64,000 nt of DNA, taken from assembly GCF_900109645.1 (NCBI RefSeq), contig NZ_FOBG01000006.1, positions 1-64,000 of the forward strand, given 5' to 3'. Source of the DNA: Duganella sp. CF402. GTDB lineage: Bacteria > Pseudomonadota > Gammaproteobacteria > Burkholderiales > Burkholderiaceae_D. Below are positions 49,295-57,864 of this stretch, piece after piece (positions within the stretch are counted from its first letter, which is position 1; each line of letters starts with the position of its first letter). The translations under genes were made by a program, and so were the position numbers. The notes under the pieces were generated by a model that worked only from the letters and a program-made list of their open reading frames with translations, had not been told where the DNA came from and did not search any database.

Positions 49295-50578
49295 TTATTC
49301 CTCGCCTGCCAGCGCACGCAATCTGCGCCTGTCCTGCCGGATCCACCCCACCAGCTCTTCAGCGGGCATGGGCTTGGCCAGCAAGTACCCCTGTGCCATG
49401 TCGCAACCGAGGTCGCGCAACAGCTTCCAGTCTTCCACCGTTTCCACCCCTTCGGCCACCGTGGCCACGCCCAGGCTCTGGCCCAGGTCGAGCGCACTTT
49501 TCAGCACCATGTGGCGATTCGGCCATTGCGCCGCGCCGTTGACGAAGGCGCGGTCGATCTTCAATTCCGTGAACGGGCAGCGCGCGAACTGCTGCATGGA
49601 CGAATAGCCGATGCCGAAATCGTCCATCGCCAGCCCGTAGCCGGCCAGCCGCAGCCGGCCCATATTGGTCAAGGCCTGCGACAGCTGGCGCATCACGCTG
49701 GTCTCGGTCACCTCCCACACCAGCACCGAGGGCGACACGCCGGACTTCGATACCCGCGCCATCAGGCGGTCGATGAAGCTGCGGTCGGCCAGGTTGTCGG
49801 CCGACAGGTTGATCGACACCGTCAGCGGCGGCAAGCCGTGCGCCTGCCAGTCGATGATGCGGTCGAGCACCTGCTGCACCAGGTCCAGCGTGAAGTCGGC
49901 CATGATGGGATGACCTTCCAGCGTATCGATGAAGTGTGCCGGCGACAGCAGGCCGCGCTGCGGATGCTTCCAGCGCGCCAGCGCTTCCAGGCCTTTCAGG
50001 TGGCCGTTCTGCATGGCGATCTTGGGCTGGAACCACGGCACGAATTCGCGCCGCGTCAGCGCCTGCGCCAGTTGTTCCAGCGAGGCTTGCGGTGGCAGCG
50101 ACTGCGACACCGGCGGCGCGCAACCGGCGCCGCGGCCGCTGGCCTTGCACAGCAGCTGCGTCAGCGAATCGAGCTGCACCGGCTTGAGCAAGGTGCCCAG
50201 CAGGCCGATGGAGGCATCCTCGCACGCCATGCTCTCGATGATTTCCAGCAGGCGTGGATCACGCGCGCTGACCACGATCAGGTTTTCCGTCAGGCGCCGC
50301 TCGCGCAGCTGGCATGTCAGTTCGATGCCGTCCATGCCTGGCATCTCGAGATCGGTCAGCACCAGGTACAGCGGCTGCTCCTGCTGTTCCAGCACGCGCA
50401 AGGCTTCGTTGCCGTCGCCCGCTTCCAGCACTTCGCCGAAGTTCAGCTGGCGCAGCAGGCCGACCAGGTAGCCGCGCTGCACCACGCTGTCTTCCACCAC
50501 CAGCACGCGGCGGCCGGTCCACGCGGGGGCGGCTTCTGCCTCTTCTGCTGCAACGGCGGCGGGCGTGGTATTCATCAT
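49295..50578 (-). CDS. REC-EAL response regulator, probable c-di-GMP phosphodiesterase
   Basis: 427 residues. REC domain (about 23-145; acidic VVEDS, phospho-Asp in LVLTDLEMPGMDG, Lys in LLKP) and an EAL domain (about 165-415). Catalytic residues appear complete: EALARW (the EAL motif), INLSADNL, EVTETSV, MDDFGIGYSS, LKIDRAFV and VAEGVET. It would hydrolyse c-di-GMP to pGpG under control of phosphorylation, presumably by the operon's CheA. It follows cheB by 2 bp. This gives the chemosensory operon a second-messenger output in addition to CheY. Confidence 0.92.
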   Translation of the reverse strand: MMNTTPAAVAAEEAEAAPAWTGRRVLVVEDSVVQRGYLVGLLRQLNFGEVLEAGDGNEALRVLEQQEQPLYLVLTDLEMPGMDGIELTCQLRERRLTENLIVVSARDPRLLEIIESMACEDASIGLLGTLLKPVQLDSLTQLLCKASGRGAGCAPPVSQSLPPQASLEQLAQALTRREFVPWFQPKIAMQNGHLKGLEALARWKHPQRGLLSPAHFIDTLEGHPIMADFTLDLVQQVLDRIIDWQAHGLPPLTVSINLSADNLADRSFIDRLMARVSKSGVSPSVLVWEVTETSVMRQLSQALTNMGRLRLAGYGLAMDDFGIGYSSMQQFARCPFTELKIDRAFVNGAAQWPNRHMVLKSALDLGQSLGVATVAEGVETVEDWKLLRDLGCDMAQGYLLAKPMPAEELVGWIRQDRRRLRALAGEE

Positions 50579-50580
50579 GT

Positions 50581-51654
50581 TCAGTATTGCAGCTGCTGCA
50601 GGATTTCGCGATAGATCGCGTTCAGCGGCACCGATTTCTCGACCGCGCCTTTTTTCACCGCTTCCTTCGGCATGCCGTACACCACGCAGCTGGCTTCATC
50701 CTGCGCCACGGTGCGGGCGCCGGCCTTCAGCATTTCCAGCAGGCCGGCGGCGCCATCATCGCCCATGCCGGTCATGATCACGCCCAGCGCGTTGGCGCCG
50801 GCCGCGCGCGCGGCGGAACGGAACAGCACATCGACCGACGGCCGGTGGCGATTGACCAGCGGCCCATCCACCACCTCGACAAAATACTGCGCGCCGGTGC
50901 GGCGCAGCAGCATGTGCTTGCCGCCGGGCGCGATCAGCACCTGGCCTTGCAGCACGCGATCGTTATTGGCCGCCTCCTTGACCCTCACCTCGCACACGCT
51001 GTCGAGCCGCGCGGCGAAAGCGGCGGTGAATTTTTCCGGCATGTGCTGCACTACCACGATGCCGGGCGACACGCGCGGCAGGGAGGTCAGCACTTCCTCC
51101 AGTGCCTGGGTGCCGCCGGTGGAGGTGCCAATCGCCACCACGCGCTCGGTGGTGGCGGTCATCGGCCGCACAGTTTCCGGCGGCAGGACGGCGTCGGCGT
51201 TGAGCTTGGCGGTGACCGGCGGCGGCGCCGGCCGGTTGGCCAGCTTGCCGACGCGGGCGCCAGCGGCAGCGCGCACCGCCGACACCAGCTCGTCCGAGCT
51301 ATCGTGCAGGAACTGCTTGAGATCCAGGCGCGGCTTGGTGATGATGGCCACCGCGCCGGCCGTCAGCGCCTCCACCGAGGTTTGTGCGCCCTTCTCGGTC
51401 AGGGTCGAGCAGATCACCACTGGCGTCGGCCGTTCGGCCATCAGCTTGCGCAGGAAGGTGATGCCATCCATCTTCGGCATTTCCACGTCCAGCACCAGCA
51501 CGTCCGGCCACTGGTTCTTCATGCGCTCCATCGCCAGCAAGGGATTGGCCACCGCGTGGGTGACGGTGATGCCGGGCGCCGCGTTCAGCAGGCCGCTCAG
51601 CACCTGCCGCACCACGGCGGAATCGTCGACGATCATGACCTTGATGGGATTCAT
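50581..51654 (-). CDS. cheB: CheB protein-glutamate methylesterase/deamidase
   Basis: 357 residues. N-terminal REC (MIVDDSAVVRQ, phospho-Asp in LVLDVEMPKMDG, Lys in IITKP) and C-terminal methylesterase with the catalytic triad in GTSTGGTQAL (Ser), VQHMPEKF (His) and GMGDDGAAG (Asp). Removes methyl groups from receptors for adaptation. The ATG at 51654 overlaps the cheD stop (ATGA); the longer frame has no ribosome binding site. Confidence 0.96.
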   Translation of the reverse strand: MNPIKVMIVDDSAVVRQVLSGLLNAAPGITVTHAVANPLLAMERMKNQWPDVLVLDVEMPKMDGITFLRKLMAERPTPVVICSTLTEKGAQTSVEALTAGAVAIITKPRLDLKQFLHDSSDELVSAVRAAAGARVGKLANRPAPPPVTAKLNADAVLPPETVRPMTATTERVVAIGTSTGGTQALEEVLTSLPRVSPGIVVVQHMPEKFTAAFAARLDSVCEVRVKEAANNDRVLQGQVLIAPGGKHMLLRRTGAQYFVEVVDGPLVNRHRPSVDVLFRSAARAAGANALGVIMTGMGDDGAAGLLEMLKAGARTVAQDEASCVVYGMPKEAVKKGAVEKSVPLNAIYREILQQLQY

Positions 51655-52166
51655 GCGCTCTTGGCTCCTGCGTTGCTCCATCCGGGTTCTGGCGGAACCT
51701 GCCGGCTCAACACCTCACCGCTGCGGATGGTGAAAATCAAATGACGGTGGCCTTCGCCGAACAGGCTTTCGGACACCACGTGTATGCCGTGCTGCTGCAA
51801 CATGCTACGCGCATAGTCGCCGTTCTGGGTGCCGATGTCGCGCACCTTGGCGCTGCGCGGGAACATGGCGCCGCCGCCGAAAATCTTGCCCTGGCACTGG
51901 GCCAGCGGCACGCCCCGCTGCGCCATGCCGTCCACCAGCAGCTGCATGGCGTCGGCGCCGTACATGCCCGGCTTGTCGGACGGACGGTCGGCCCTGCGCC
52001 GGCCGTGGCCCGGCAGCAGGAAGTGCGACATGGCGCCTATGCGCATGGCCGGATGCCACAGCGTGATCGACACACACGATCCCAGCAGCGTGCGCACGCG
52101 GTATTGCGCATCGCCGACGAAGTACTCGCCGGGCATCAGGAAAATGTCGATCAGTTTGTCGCTCAT
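51651..52166 (-). CDS. cheD: CheD receptor glutamine deamidase
   Basis: 171 residues. The catalytic residues are visible: Cys in LLGSCVSITLW, His in MSHFLLP and Thr in DIGTQNG. Deamidates specific Gln residues of receptors and can bind CheY-like phosphatases. Its ATG overlaps the cheR stop and its stop overlaps the cheB start, both in ATGA form, so the three adaptation enzymes are translationally coupled. Confidence 0.96.
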   Translation of the reverse strand: MSDKLIDIFLMPGEYFVGDAQYRVRTLLGSCVSITLWHPAMRIGAMSHFLLPGHGRRRADRPSDKPGMYGADAMQLLVDGMAQRGVPLAQCQGKIFGGGAMFPRSAKVRDIGTQNGDYARSMLQQHGIHVVSESLFGEGHRHLIFTIRSGEVLSRQVPPEPGWSNAGAKSA

Positions 52167-52972
52167 GGCTTGCGGTAAATCGAAGGGGCGACCGCGATCA
52201 CCGTGTCGTTGATGTCATTCAGCGTCTCCGAATGGCCGATCAGGAAATGGCCGCCGGAACGCAGTTGCGCCAGCAGCCGCGCCACCACCTGGCGCTTGGT
52301 CTCCAGGCTGAAGTAAATCATCACATTGCGCAGGAAGATCACGTCGAACTGGCCGATCTTGGGCAGCGGCGCATTCAGGTTCAGGTGCTGGAACTGCACC
52401 CGCTGGCGCAGGCTGCGCTCGATCAGCATGGTGCCGGCCTCGCTGCCCTGGCCCTTGAGGCAGAAGCGCTTGAGGTAAGCCTGCGGCATCTGGCTGGCGC
52501 GCTCCATCGGGTAGTGGCCACGGCGCGCGCTGGCCAGCACGCGGGTGCTGATGTCGGTGCCCAGCACTTCCCACGCCGCGTCCTCGCCCATCACGTCGGC
52601 CAGCACCATCGCGATGCTGTACGGTTCCTCGCCGCTGGAACTGGCGGCGCTCCATACCCGCAGGCCGCGGTTCTTGTCGCGCGCGTCCTGCGCCAGGTCG
52701 CGCAGCAGCGCGAAGTGCTTGGGTTCGCGGAAAAAGTAAGTCTCGTTGGTGGTCAGCAGGTCGACCGCCATTTGCAGCTCGGCCGGCTCGCTACGGCTTT
52801 CCAGCAGCTTGAGGTAATCGCCGTAGCTACTGAGCTGGTAATGCGCCAGCCGCTTGGCCAGCCGGCCGCTGACCAGCGCCTGCTTGCCGTTGGCCATAGT
52901 GATGCCCGCCGCATCGTAGATGAAGCGCTGGAACTGCGTGAACTCGCGCTCGGTGATCATGGTGACAGGCAT
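52163..52972 (-). CDS. cheR: CheR chemoreceptor methyltransferase
   Basis: 269 residues: an N-terminal helical domain and a SAM-binding domain (VWSAASSSGEEPYSIAMVL, LGTDISTRVLASARRG, VIFLRNVMIYF). Methylates receptor glutamates. The C-terminal beta-subdomain can bind pentapeptide tails as found on three receptors in this operon. GAGG lies five bases from the ATG at 52972. 15 bp behind the first cheW. Confidence 0.96.
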   Translation of the reverse strand: MPVTMITEREFTQFQRFIYDAAGITMANGKQALVSGRLAKRLAHYQLSSYGDYLKLLESRSEPAELQMAVDLLTTNETYFFREPKHFALLRDLAQDARDKNRGLRVWSAASSSGEEPYSIAMVLADVMGEDAAWEVLGTDISTRVLASARRGHYPMERASQMPQAYLKRFCLKGQGSEAGTMLIERSLRQRVQFQHLNLNAPLPKIGQFDVIFLRNVMIYFSLETKRQVVARLLAQLRSGGHFLIGHSETLNDINDTVIAVAPSIYRKP

Positions 52973-52987
52973 TGGACCTCACCTCGC

Positions 52988-53560
52988 TCAGGCAGTGGCC
53001 ACGGCGGCGCTGCCGCGCGCCATCTCGACGATTTCCTCGCTCGACAGCACGCGCTCGATATCGAGCAGGATCACGAAGCGGCCGCGATTTTTGTCCACGA
53101 GCTTGCCCATGCCGGCGATGAAGTCGGGCCGGATGCGGGTGCCGAACGACGGCGCCGGTTCGATGTCGGCGGCGGCGATTTCCACCACCGCGTTGACCGC
53201 GTCCACCAACATGCCCAGCACCTGCTTGCCGTCGCCGTCCCCGCCCTCGGTTTCGACGATGACGATGCAGCTGCGCTTGCCGATGGTGCTTTGCGCGCGG
53301 CCGAAGCGGGCCGACAAATCCATCACCGGCACCACCGCGCCGCGCAGGTTGATCACGCCGCGCACGCAGTCCGGCATCATCGGCACCGTGGCCAGGCTGC
53401 CGTATTCGATGATTTCCTTGATGTGCAGGATGCCGACCGCATACTGCTCCTCGCCCAGCATGAAGGTCAGGAACTGGCTTGGCAGCGCGGCGCCGCTTTG
53501 CAAGGCGACGATGGCGCTGCTCCCGTAAGTCACTACATTGGCGTCGATTGCGGCACTCAT
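52988..53560 (-). CDS. cheW: CheW adaptor protein (first CheW of the cluster)
   Basis: 190 residues. SH3-like adaptor with FLTFMLGEEQYAVGILHIKEIIEY, CVRGVINLRGAVVPVMDLSARF and LGMLVDAVNAVVEI. An N-terminal extension of about 28 residues precedes the fold. It contains an acidic Gly-rich loop (ETEGGDGDGKQ). Located between cheA and cheR, so likely the CheA-linked main CheW. Confidence 0.94.
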   Translation of the reverse strand: MSAAIDANVVTYGSSAIVALQSGAALPSQFLTFMLGEEQYAVGILHIKEIIEYGSLATVPMMPDCVRGVINLRGAVVPVMDLSARFGRAQSTIGKRSCIVIVETEGGDGDGKQVLGMLVDAVNAVVEIAAADIEPAPSFGTRIRPDFIAGMGKLVDKNRGRFVILLDIERVLSSEEIVEMARGSAAVATA

Positions 53561-53580
53561 AATTGTCCTCGTATATTCGG

Positions 53581-55749
53581 CTATGCGGCCAGGGCCACGG
53601 CACCCTTGCCGCCGACGGTGTTCATCAGCGCGGCCACGTCCAGGATCAGCGCCACTTCACCGCTGCCCAGGATGGTGGAACCGCTGATGCATTTGACTTC
53701 GCTGAACATCGGGCTCAATGGCTTGATCACGGTCTGGAATTCTCCCAGCAAGGTGTCCACCACCAGGCCGGCGCGGTGGGTGCCGAACTTCAGCACCACG
53801 ATGCTCTCGCGCCGCGTGGCGACGCCGTCAATGCGGAACAGCTCGCGCAAGCGCACCAGCGGCAGCACCTGGCCGCGCAGGTTGGTGTAGTCCTGCCCCG
53901 GCTCGGTGGCGTACTCGATGCATTCCTCGATCATGTCGAGCGGCACCACAAACACCGAGGAGCCGACCTGCACCAGGAAGCCGTCGATGATGGCCAGCGT
54001 CAGCGGCAAGCGCACGGTCACCGTGGTGCCCTGTCCTTCGCGGCTGCCGACGTCGACGCTGCCGCGCAGCGCCTGGATGTTGCGCTTGACCACGTCCATG
54101 CCGACGCCGCGCCCGGACAGGTTGGTGATCTTCTCGGCGGTGGAAAAACCGGCTTCGAAAATCAGGTTGTAGATTTCGCTGTCGGTCAGCTTGCGCTCCG
54201 GGTCCACCAGCCCGCGCTCGATCGCCTTGGCCAGGATTTTTTCCTTGCGCAGGCCGCCGCCGTCGTCGCTGACCTCGATCACAATGCTGCCCGATTCGTG
54301 GAAGGCGTTGAGCTTGATCATGCCCTTGGCCGACTTGCCGGCGGCGATGCGCACCTCGGCCGGCTCGATGCCGTGGTCCATCGCGTTGCGCACCAGGTGC
54401 ATCAGCGGGTCGCCGATTTTCTCCACCACGGTCTTGTCGAGTTCCGAATCCTCGCCGTCGACGATCAGGCCGATGTCCTTGCCCAGCTCGCGCGCCACAT
54501 CGTGCACCACGCGCTGGAAGCGGTTGAAGGTGGCGCCGATCTTGACCATGCGCAGCTCGAGCGCGGCGTCGCGCACGTCTTCCACCAGCCCGGTCAGGGT
54601 GGAGGTACATTCGAGCAGTTCGGTGTTCTGGATGTGCTGGCCGATCATGCTGGCGCGCGCGCCGGCGATAATCAGTTCGCCCACCAGGTCGATCAATTTA
54701 TCGAGCTTGTCGGAGTCGACGCGAATCGAACGGCTCTCCTGCGCCTTTTGCTCGCTGACCTGCTTCTGCTTGGCCAGCGCCGCTTCCACCACCACCGGCG
54801 GCACATTGCCGGCGCCGACCAGGATGCTGCCCAGCTGCTGCGCCGGCGCGTCTTCGTCCTGGTGCGATTGCTGGTGCAGCGCGCCGTCCAGCTCCTGCTG
54901 GGTCACGCTGCCGCAACGAATCAAAATTTCCCCGAGCCGCGCGGCCTGCTCCGGCAAGGCGCGGATCAGGTTCACATATTCGGACACCTTGCTGTGCGGC
55001 GGGATGATGCGGATCTCGCAGTCTTCCTGCACGAACTCGAACACGCCGGCGATGGCGTCGCGGTCGGCCGTGCTGTCGAAGGCGATTTCAAAACCGAGGT
55101 AGCACAACTCCGCATCCATGTCCTCGGCCGGCGGCAGCGCGTCCGGGATGGTGGCGATGCCGACGATGCGGCCCAGCTTGGACAAGTAGCGCAGGAAGGC
55201 GATCGGGTCCATGCCGTTTTGCAGCACGATGCGGCCGAAGCGCAGCGAAATGTGCCAGTAGTCGCTGCTCAGTTGCTCCAGACGTTCCTTGTCGATGCGC
55301 TCCACGTCCGGCTCGGCATGCAGCACCGGCATCGATGGGATGGCCGCCGCGCCTTCGCCATCCATGTGGCGTTGCAGCTGCTGCTTCAGCATCTCGCCTT
55401 CCGGTGCGGTATCGGGATCTTGTTCGTGCTGGCCGGCCACCAGGCCGTTCACCATGCCGGTCAGGTAGTCGCAGCACGACAGCAGCAGCACCACCATTTC
55501 ATCGTTGAGCTTGACGCTGCCGTCGCGCACCTTGTCGAGCAGGCTTTCCACCACATGGGTGAAGCCGACCATGTGGTCGAGGCTGAACAAACCGGCCGAC
55601 CCCTTGATGGTGTGGGCGGCGCGGAAGATGGCGTTGATGGCCTCGTCCTGGTCGCCCGCGAGGTCGACGTTGAGCAGCGCGTTCTCCATTTCTTCCAGCA
55701 GTTCGCGGCTCTCGGCGATGAATGTCTGTAGCGCTTCGTCCAGATTCAT
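53581..55749 (-). CDS. cheA: CheA sensor kinase with an extra repeat module
   Basis: 722 residues: Hpt/P1 domain (1-105; phospho-His in AAHTIKGSAG, residue 46), a P2-like region (about 155-255), an unusual insert (about 265-330) with two 24-residue RLGxxL-type repeats resembling MshEN, the P3 dimerisation helices (about 340-410), the HATPase P4 (NAMDHGIE, DDGGGL, GRGVGMDVV) and the CheW-like P5. Autophosphorylates and passes phosphate to CheY, CheB and presumably the REC-EAL protein. The ATG at 55749 has GAGGGAG five bases away; a GTG two codons earlier directly abuts this site and is rejected. Confidence 0.95.
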   Translation of the reverse strand: MNLDEALQTFIAESRELLEEMENALLNVDLAGDQDEAINAIFRAAHTIKGSAGLFSLDHMVGFTHVVESLLDKVRDGSVKLNDEMVVLLLSCCDYLTGMVNGLVAGQHEQDPDTAPEGEMLKQQLQRHMDGEGAAAIPSMPVLHAEPDVERIDKERLEQLSSDYWHISLRFGRIVLQNGMDPIAFLRYLSKLGRIVGIATIPDALPPAEDMDAELCYLGFEIAFDSTADRDAIAGVFEFVQEDCEIRIIPPHSKVSEYVNLIRALPEQAARLGEILIRCGSVTQQELDGALHQQSHQDEDAPAQQLGSILVGAGNVPPVVVEAALAKQKQVSEQKAQESRSIRVDSDKLDKLIDLVGELIIAGARASMIGQHIQNTELLECTSTLTGLVEDVRDAALELRMVKIGATFNRFQRVVHDVARELGKDIGLIVDGEDSELDKTVVEKIGDPLMHLVRNAMDHGIEPAEVRIAAGKSAKGMIKLNAFHESGSIVIEVSDDGGGLRKEKILAKAIERGLVDPERKLTDSEIYNLIFEAGFSTAEKITNLSGRGVGMDVVKRNIQALRGSVDVGSREGQGTTVTVRLPLTLAIIDGFLVQVGSSVFVVPLDMIEECIEYATEPGQDYTNLRGQVLPLVRLRELFRIDGVATRRESIVVLKFGTHRAGLVVDTLLGEFQTVIKPLSPMFSEVKCISGSTILGSGEVALILDVAALMNTVGGKGAVALAA

Positions 55750-55763
55750 GGGCACTCCCTCAT

Positions 55764-56060
55764 TCAGGCGTGGATCAGCACGGCGTCGCCGAAGAAGGCG
55801 ACCAGGTCGAGCATCTCGAAAATTTCCACCACCGCCGGGCTGTGCTGCAACAGGCGCAGCTCGCGCTGGTCGGCGGTGGCGGTCTGCTTGGCCAGCATCA
55901 GCACCTGCAGGCCGGCCGTATCCAGCTCGGTGACGCCGGACAGGTCGATCTCCAGCACGCGCGTCTTGCGCAGCGCATCGAGCACGGTGACTTTCAAATC
56001 GGCGGCGCGGTAAATGGTCAGCTCGCCGTCCAGCGTAATCCGGGTGACATCCTCAGCCAT
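55764..56060 (-). CDS. STAS-domain protein
   Basis: 98 residues, a single STAS domain (ITLDGELTIYRAADLKVTVLDAL, LEIDLSGVTELDTAGLQVLMLAKQ). In anti-sigma-factor antagonists the phospho-site is usually Ser or Thr in this loop; here it is Thr (ELDTAG). In chemosensory operons such STAS proteins occur next to CheA and CheY, but their action is not well defined. No kinase of the SpoIIAB type is present. Lies 14 bp ahead of cheA. Confidence 0.88.
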   Translation of the reverse strand: MAEDVTRITLDGELTIYRAADLKVTVLDALRKTRVLEIDLSGVTELDTAGLQVLMLAKQTATADQRELRLLQHSPAVVEIFEMLDLVAFFGDAVLIHA

Positions 56061-56075
56061 CGCCGCCTCCGTGAA

Positions 56076-56444
56076 TTATGGCAGGACCAGTTTGGCAACG
56101 GCGCCCAGCAGCACTTCCGGCTTGAAGGGCTTGACCACCCACGCCTTGGCGCCGGCCGCCTTGCCCTCTTCCTTCTTGCCTTCGGCCGACTCGGTGGTCA
56201 GCATGATGACCGGGGTGAACTTGTACAGCGGCAGCTGCTTGAATTCCTTGACGAAGGTGATGCCGTCCATATTCGGCATGTTGACGTCGCACACCACCAG
56301 ATGGATTTTCTGGCCGGTGCACTTGGACAGCGCGTCCATGCCGTCACGGCCTTCGATCACATCGTAGCCCGCGCCCTTGAGCGCAATGCCGACCACCTGA
56401 CGCAAGGAGGCCGAATCGTCGACCACCATAATGGTTTTTGCCAT
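56076..56444 (-). CDS. cheY: CheY-like response regulator
   Basis: 122 residues, a lone REC domain: acidic pair VVDDS, phospho-Asp in VVCDVNMPNMDG, Thr in IMLTTES and Lys in WVVKPFKP. Receives phosphate from CheA. The 'cheY' label is by similarity and context; whether it binds flagellar FliM is unknown, as no flagellar genes are in the window. 15 bp ahead of the STAS gene. Confidence 0.93.
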   Translation of the reverse strand: MAKTIMVVDDSASLRQVVGIALKGAGYDVIEGRDGMDALSKCTGQKIHLVVCDVNMPNMDGITFVKEFKQLPLYKFTPVIMLTTESAEGKKEEGKAAGAKAWVVKPFKPEVLLGAVAKLVLP

Positions 56445-56457
56445 GTTCTACCTACCT

Positions 56458-57621
56458 TCAGAAAAAAGTGATTTCATCGGCTTCCGCCGCGGCCGGGGCC
56501 GCAAGGCGGGCGCCGCTGTGGACGGCGTGTTCTTCCGCCATCGCATACGTCTTTTGCAGTTCGTGCATCAGCCGGTCCGGATCGAGCGGCTCCAGCACGC
56601 CGCTGTCGTTATAGCGCTCGCGGTTCTCGGCCAGCAGCGGCAGCAGGCGCTCCATGTTTTCGCGCACGTGCGCCATCACCTGGCTGACGCGGTCCTGGAA
56701 TTGCAGTTGCACCAGCGCCTCACCCACTTCGCCCTGGATGCCGACGCTGTTCTGCTTGAGCTGTTCCGACTGCTCGACCAGCGCATCGGTGATCTGGCGG
56801 AATTCGCTGAGCACCGCCTCGATCATGCCTTCGGCCGACTGCATCGATTTGTCTTCCGCTTCGCTCGACTGGTCGGCGGCCTGGCTGGCGGCCAGGATGG
56901 CGCTGCTGATCAGGCCGACGCGGTTGGTGATTTCCTTGCCGGTTTCGGCCGAGCGCATCGACAGCTGGCGCACTTCCTGCGCCACCACCGCGAAGCCGCG
57001 TCCGGCGGGGCCGGCGCGCGCCGCCTCGATCGCCGCGTTCAGCGCCAGCAGGTTGGTCTGGGCAGCGATGCTGGCCACGCCTTCGGCCATGCCGCGCAGT
57101 TCGCGCGTGAAGCGTTCCAGGTCCTTGATCTGCGCCAGCATGGCCTGCTTGGAAGTCATGGCCGATTTCATCGAGGTGACCACCGAACCGAGCCGTGTTT
57201 CGCTGTGGCTGAAGACGTCGGTGATGGAGGCGCCGCCGGCGCAGTCGGCGCTGGAAACGTGCACCGCGTTGTCGAGCTTGTCGACGATGCTGGAGAAGCG
57301 CCCGGCCAGGTCGGACACCGCTTCCTCCATCTGCGTGCGCGAGTTTTCAATGTGGCGGCACCACACCGGCAGCACGGCGTCGCCGAAGCGTTCGCGCGCC
57401 GCCAGGTAGTTATCGATCATGGCATTGTCGCCGGTAGCGCTAACCGTGCCGAAGCCCGCATCGCGCGTCAGCCACGCGGCGGCGCCCAGCAACAGCGTGG
57501 CCCAGATCAGCGTGTACCATCCGTAAGCGCTCCAACCGGCCACCACGGTTCCCAACGCGCCCGCAGCGGCGAAGCCGAAGGGCACTAGCATTTTGCTATT
57601 TGCAATGCTTTGTTTATTCAC
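56458..57621 (-). CDS. Chemoreceptor-like protein, first gene of the chemosensory operon
   Basis: 387 residues. Two N-terminal TM segments (about 11-32 and 33-50) with hardly any periplasmic loop, then a cytoplasmic helical region including the receptor tip VASIAAQTNLLALNAAIEAARAG. It has no visible HAMP and ends ADEITFF, different from the other receptors. Such short receptors sense internal or membrane signals. Start: GTG at 57621 with GGAG nine bases upstream. The upstream frame is open to 57750, but that stretch contains no supported start. 13 bp ahead of cheY. Confidence 0.85.
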   Translation of the reverse strand: MNKQSIANSKMLVPFGFAAAGALGTVVAGWSAYGWYTLIWATLLLGAAAWLTRDAGFGTVSATGDNAMIDNYLAARERFGDAVLPVWCRHIENSRTQMEEAVSDLAGRFSSIVDKLDNAVHVSSADCAGGASITDVFSHSETRLGSVVTSMKSAMTSKQAMLAQIKDLERFTRELRGMAEGVASIAAQTNLLALNAAIEAARAGPAGRGFAVVAQEVRQLSMRSAETGKEITNRVGLISSAILAASQAADQSSEAEDKSMQSAEGMIEAVLSEFRQITDALVEQSEQLKQNSVGIQGEVGEALVQLQFQDRVSQVMAHVRENMERLLPLLAENRERYNDSGVLEPLDPDRLMHELQKTYAMAEEHAVHSGARLAAPAAAEADEITFF

Positions 57622-57864
57622 TGGATGCCACTCCGTTTTAGTCTCCAAAATCCCGCCGCACCAGAGCGTGACGGGGAAATTCATTGTAGCTGTAGTTTCA
57701 TGGGCCAGCGGCCACAAATGGCCCTCGCGCAAGTTAATAAATCTGAACACGTCTTGCGGAGAGCCCCACCGTTACAGGGCTGCTTTTGTTTTCAATTAAA
57801 TGCATCTTTTCAGAAGGTTGTTGCGCAACTGCATCATGCACACCTTCTTCATCCACTTGATTGA
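57622..57864 (-). promoter_or_regulatory. 243-bp gap upstream of the chemosensory operon
   Basis: It holds the expected promoter of the long minus-strand operon, but no convincing sigma-70, sigma-28 (TAAA-N15-GCCGATAA) or sigma-54 element is visible. GGCCAGCGGCCACAAATGGCC contains overlapping GGCC inverted repeats, and TACAAT near 57679 might serve as a -10 box without a good -35. Function is assigned from position only. Confidence 0.3.

Noticed and set aside
57593..57864. Small plus-strand frames upstream of the chemosensory operon
   Set aside because: No ribosome binding site, no similarity to known small proteins, and partial overlap with the receptor's true start; treated as noncoding.
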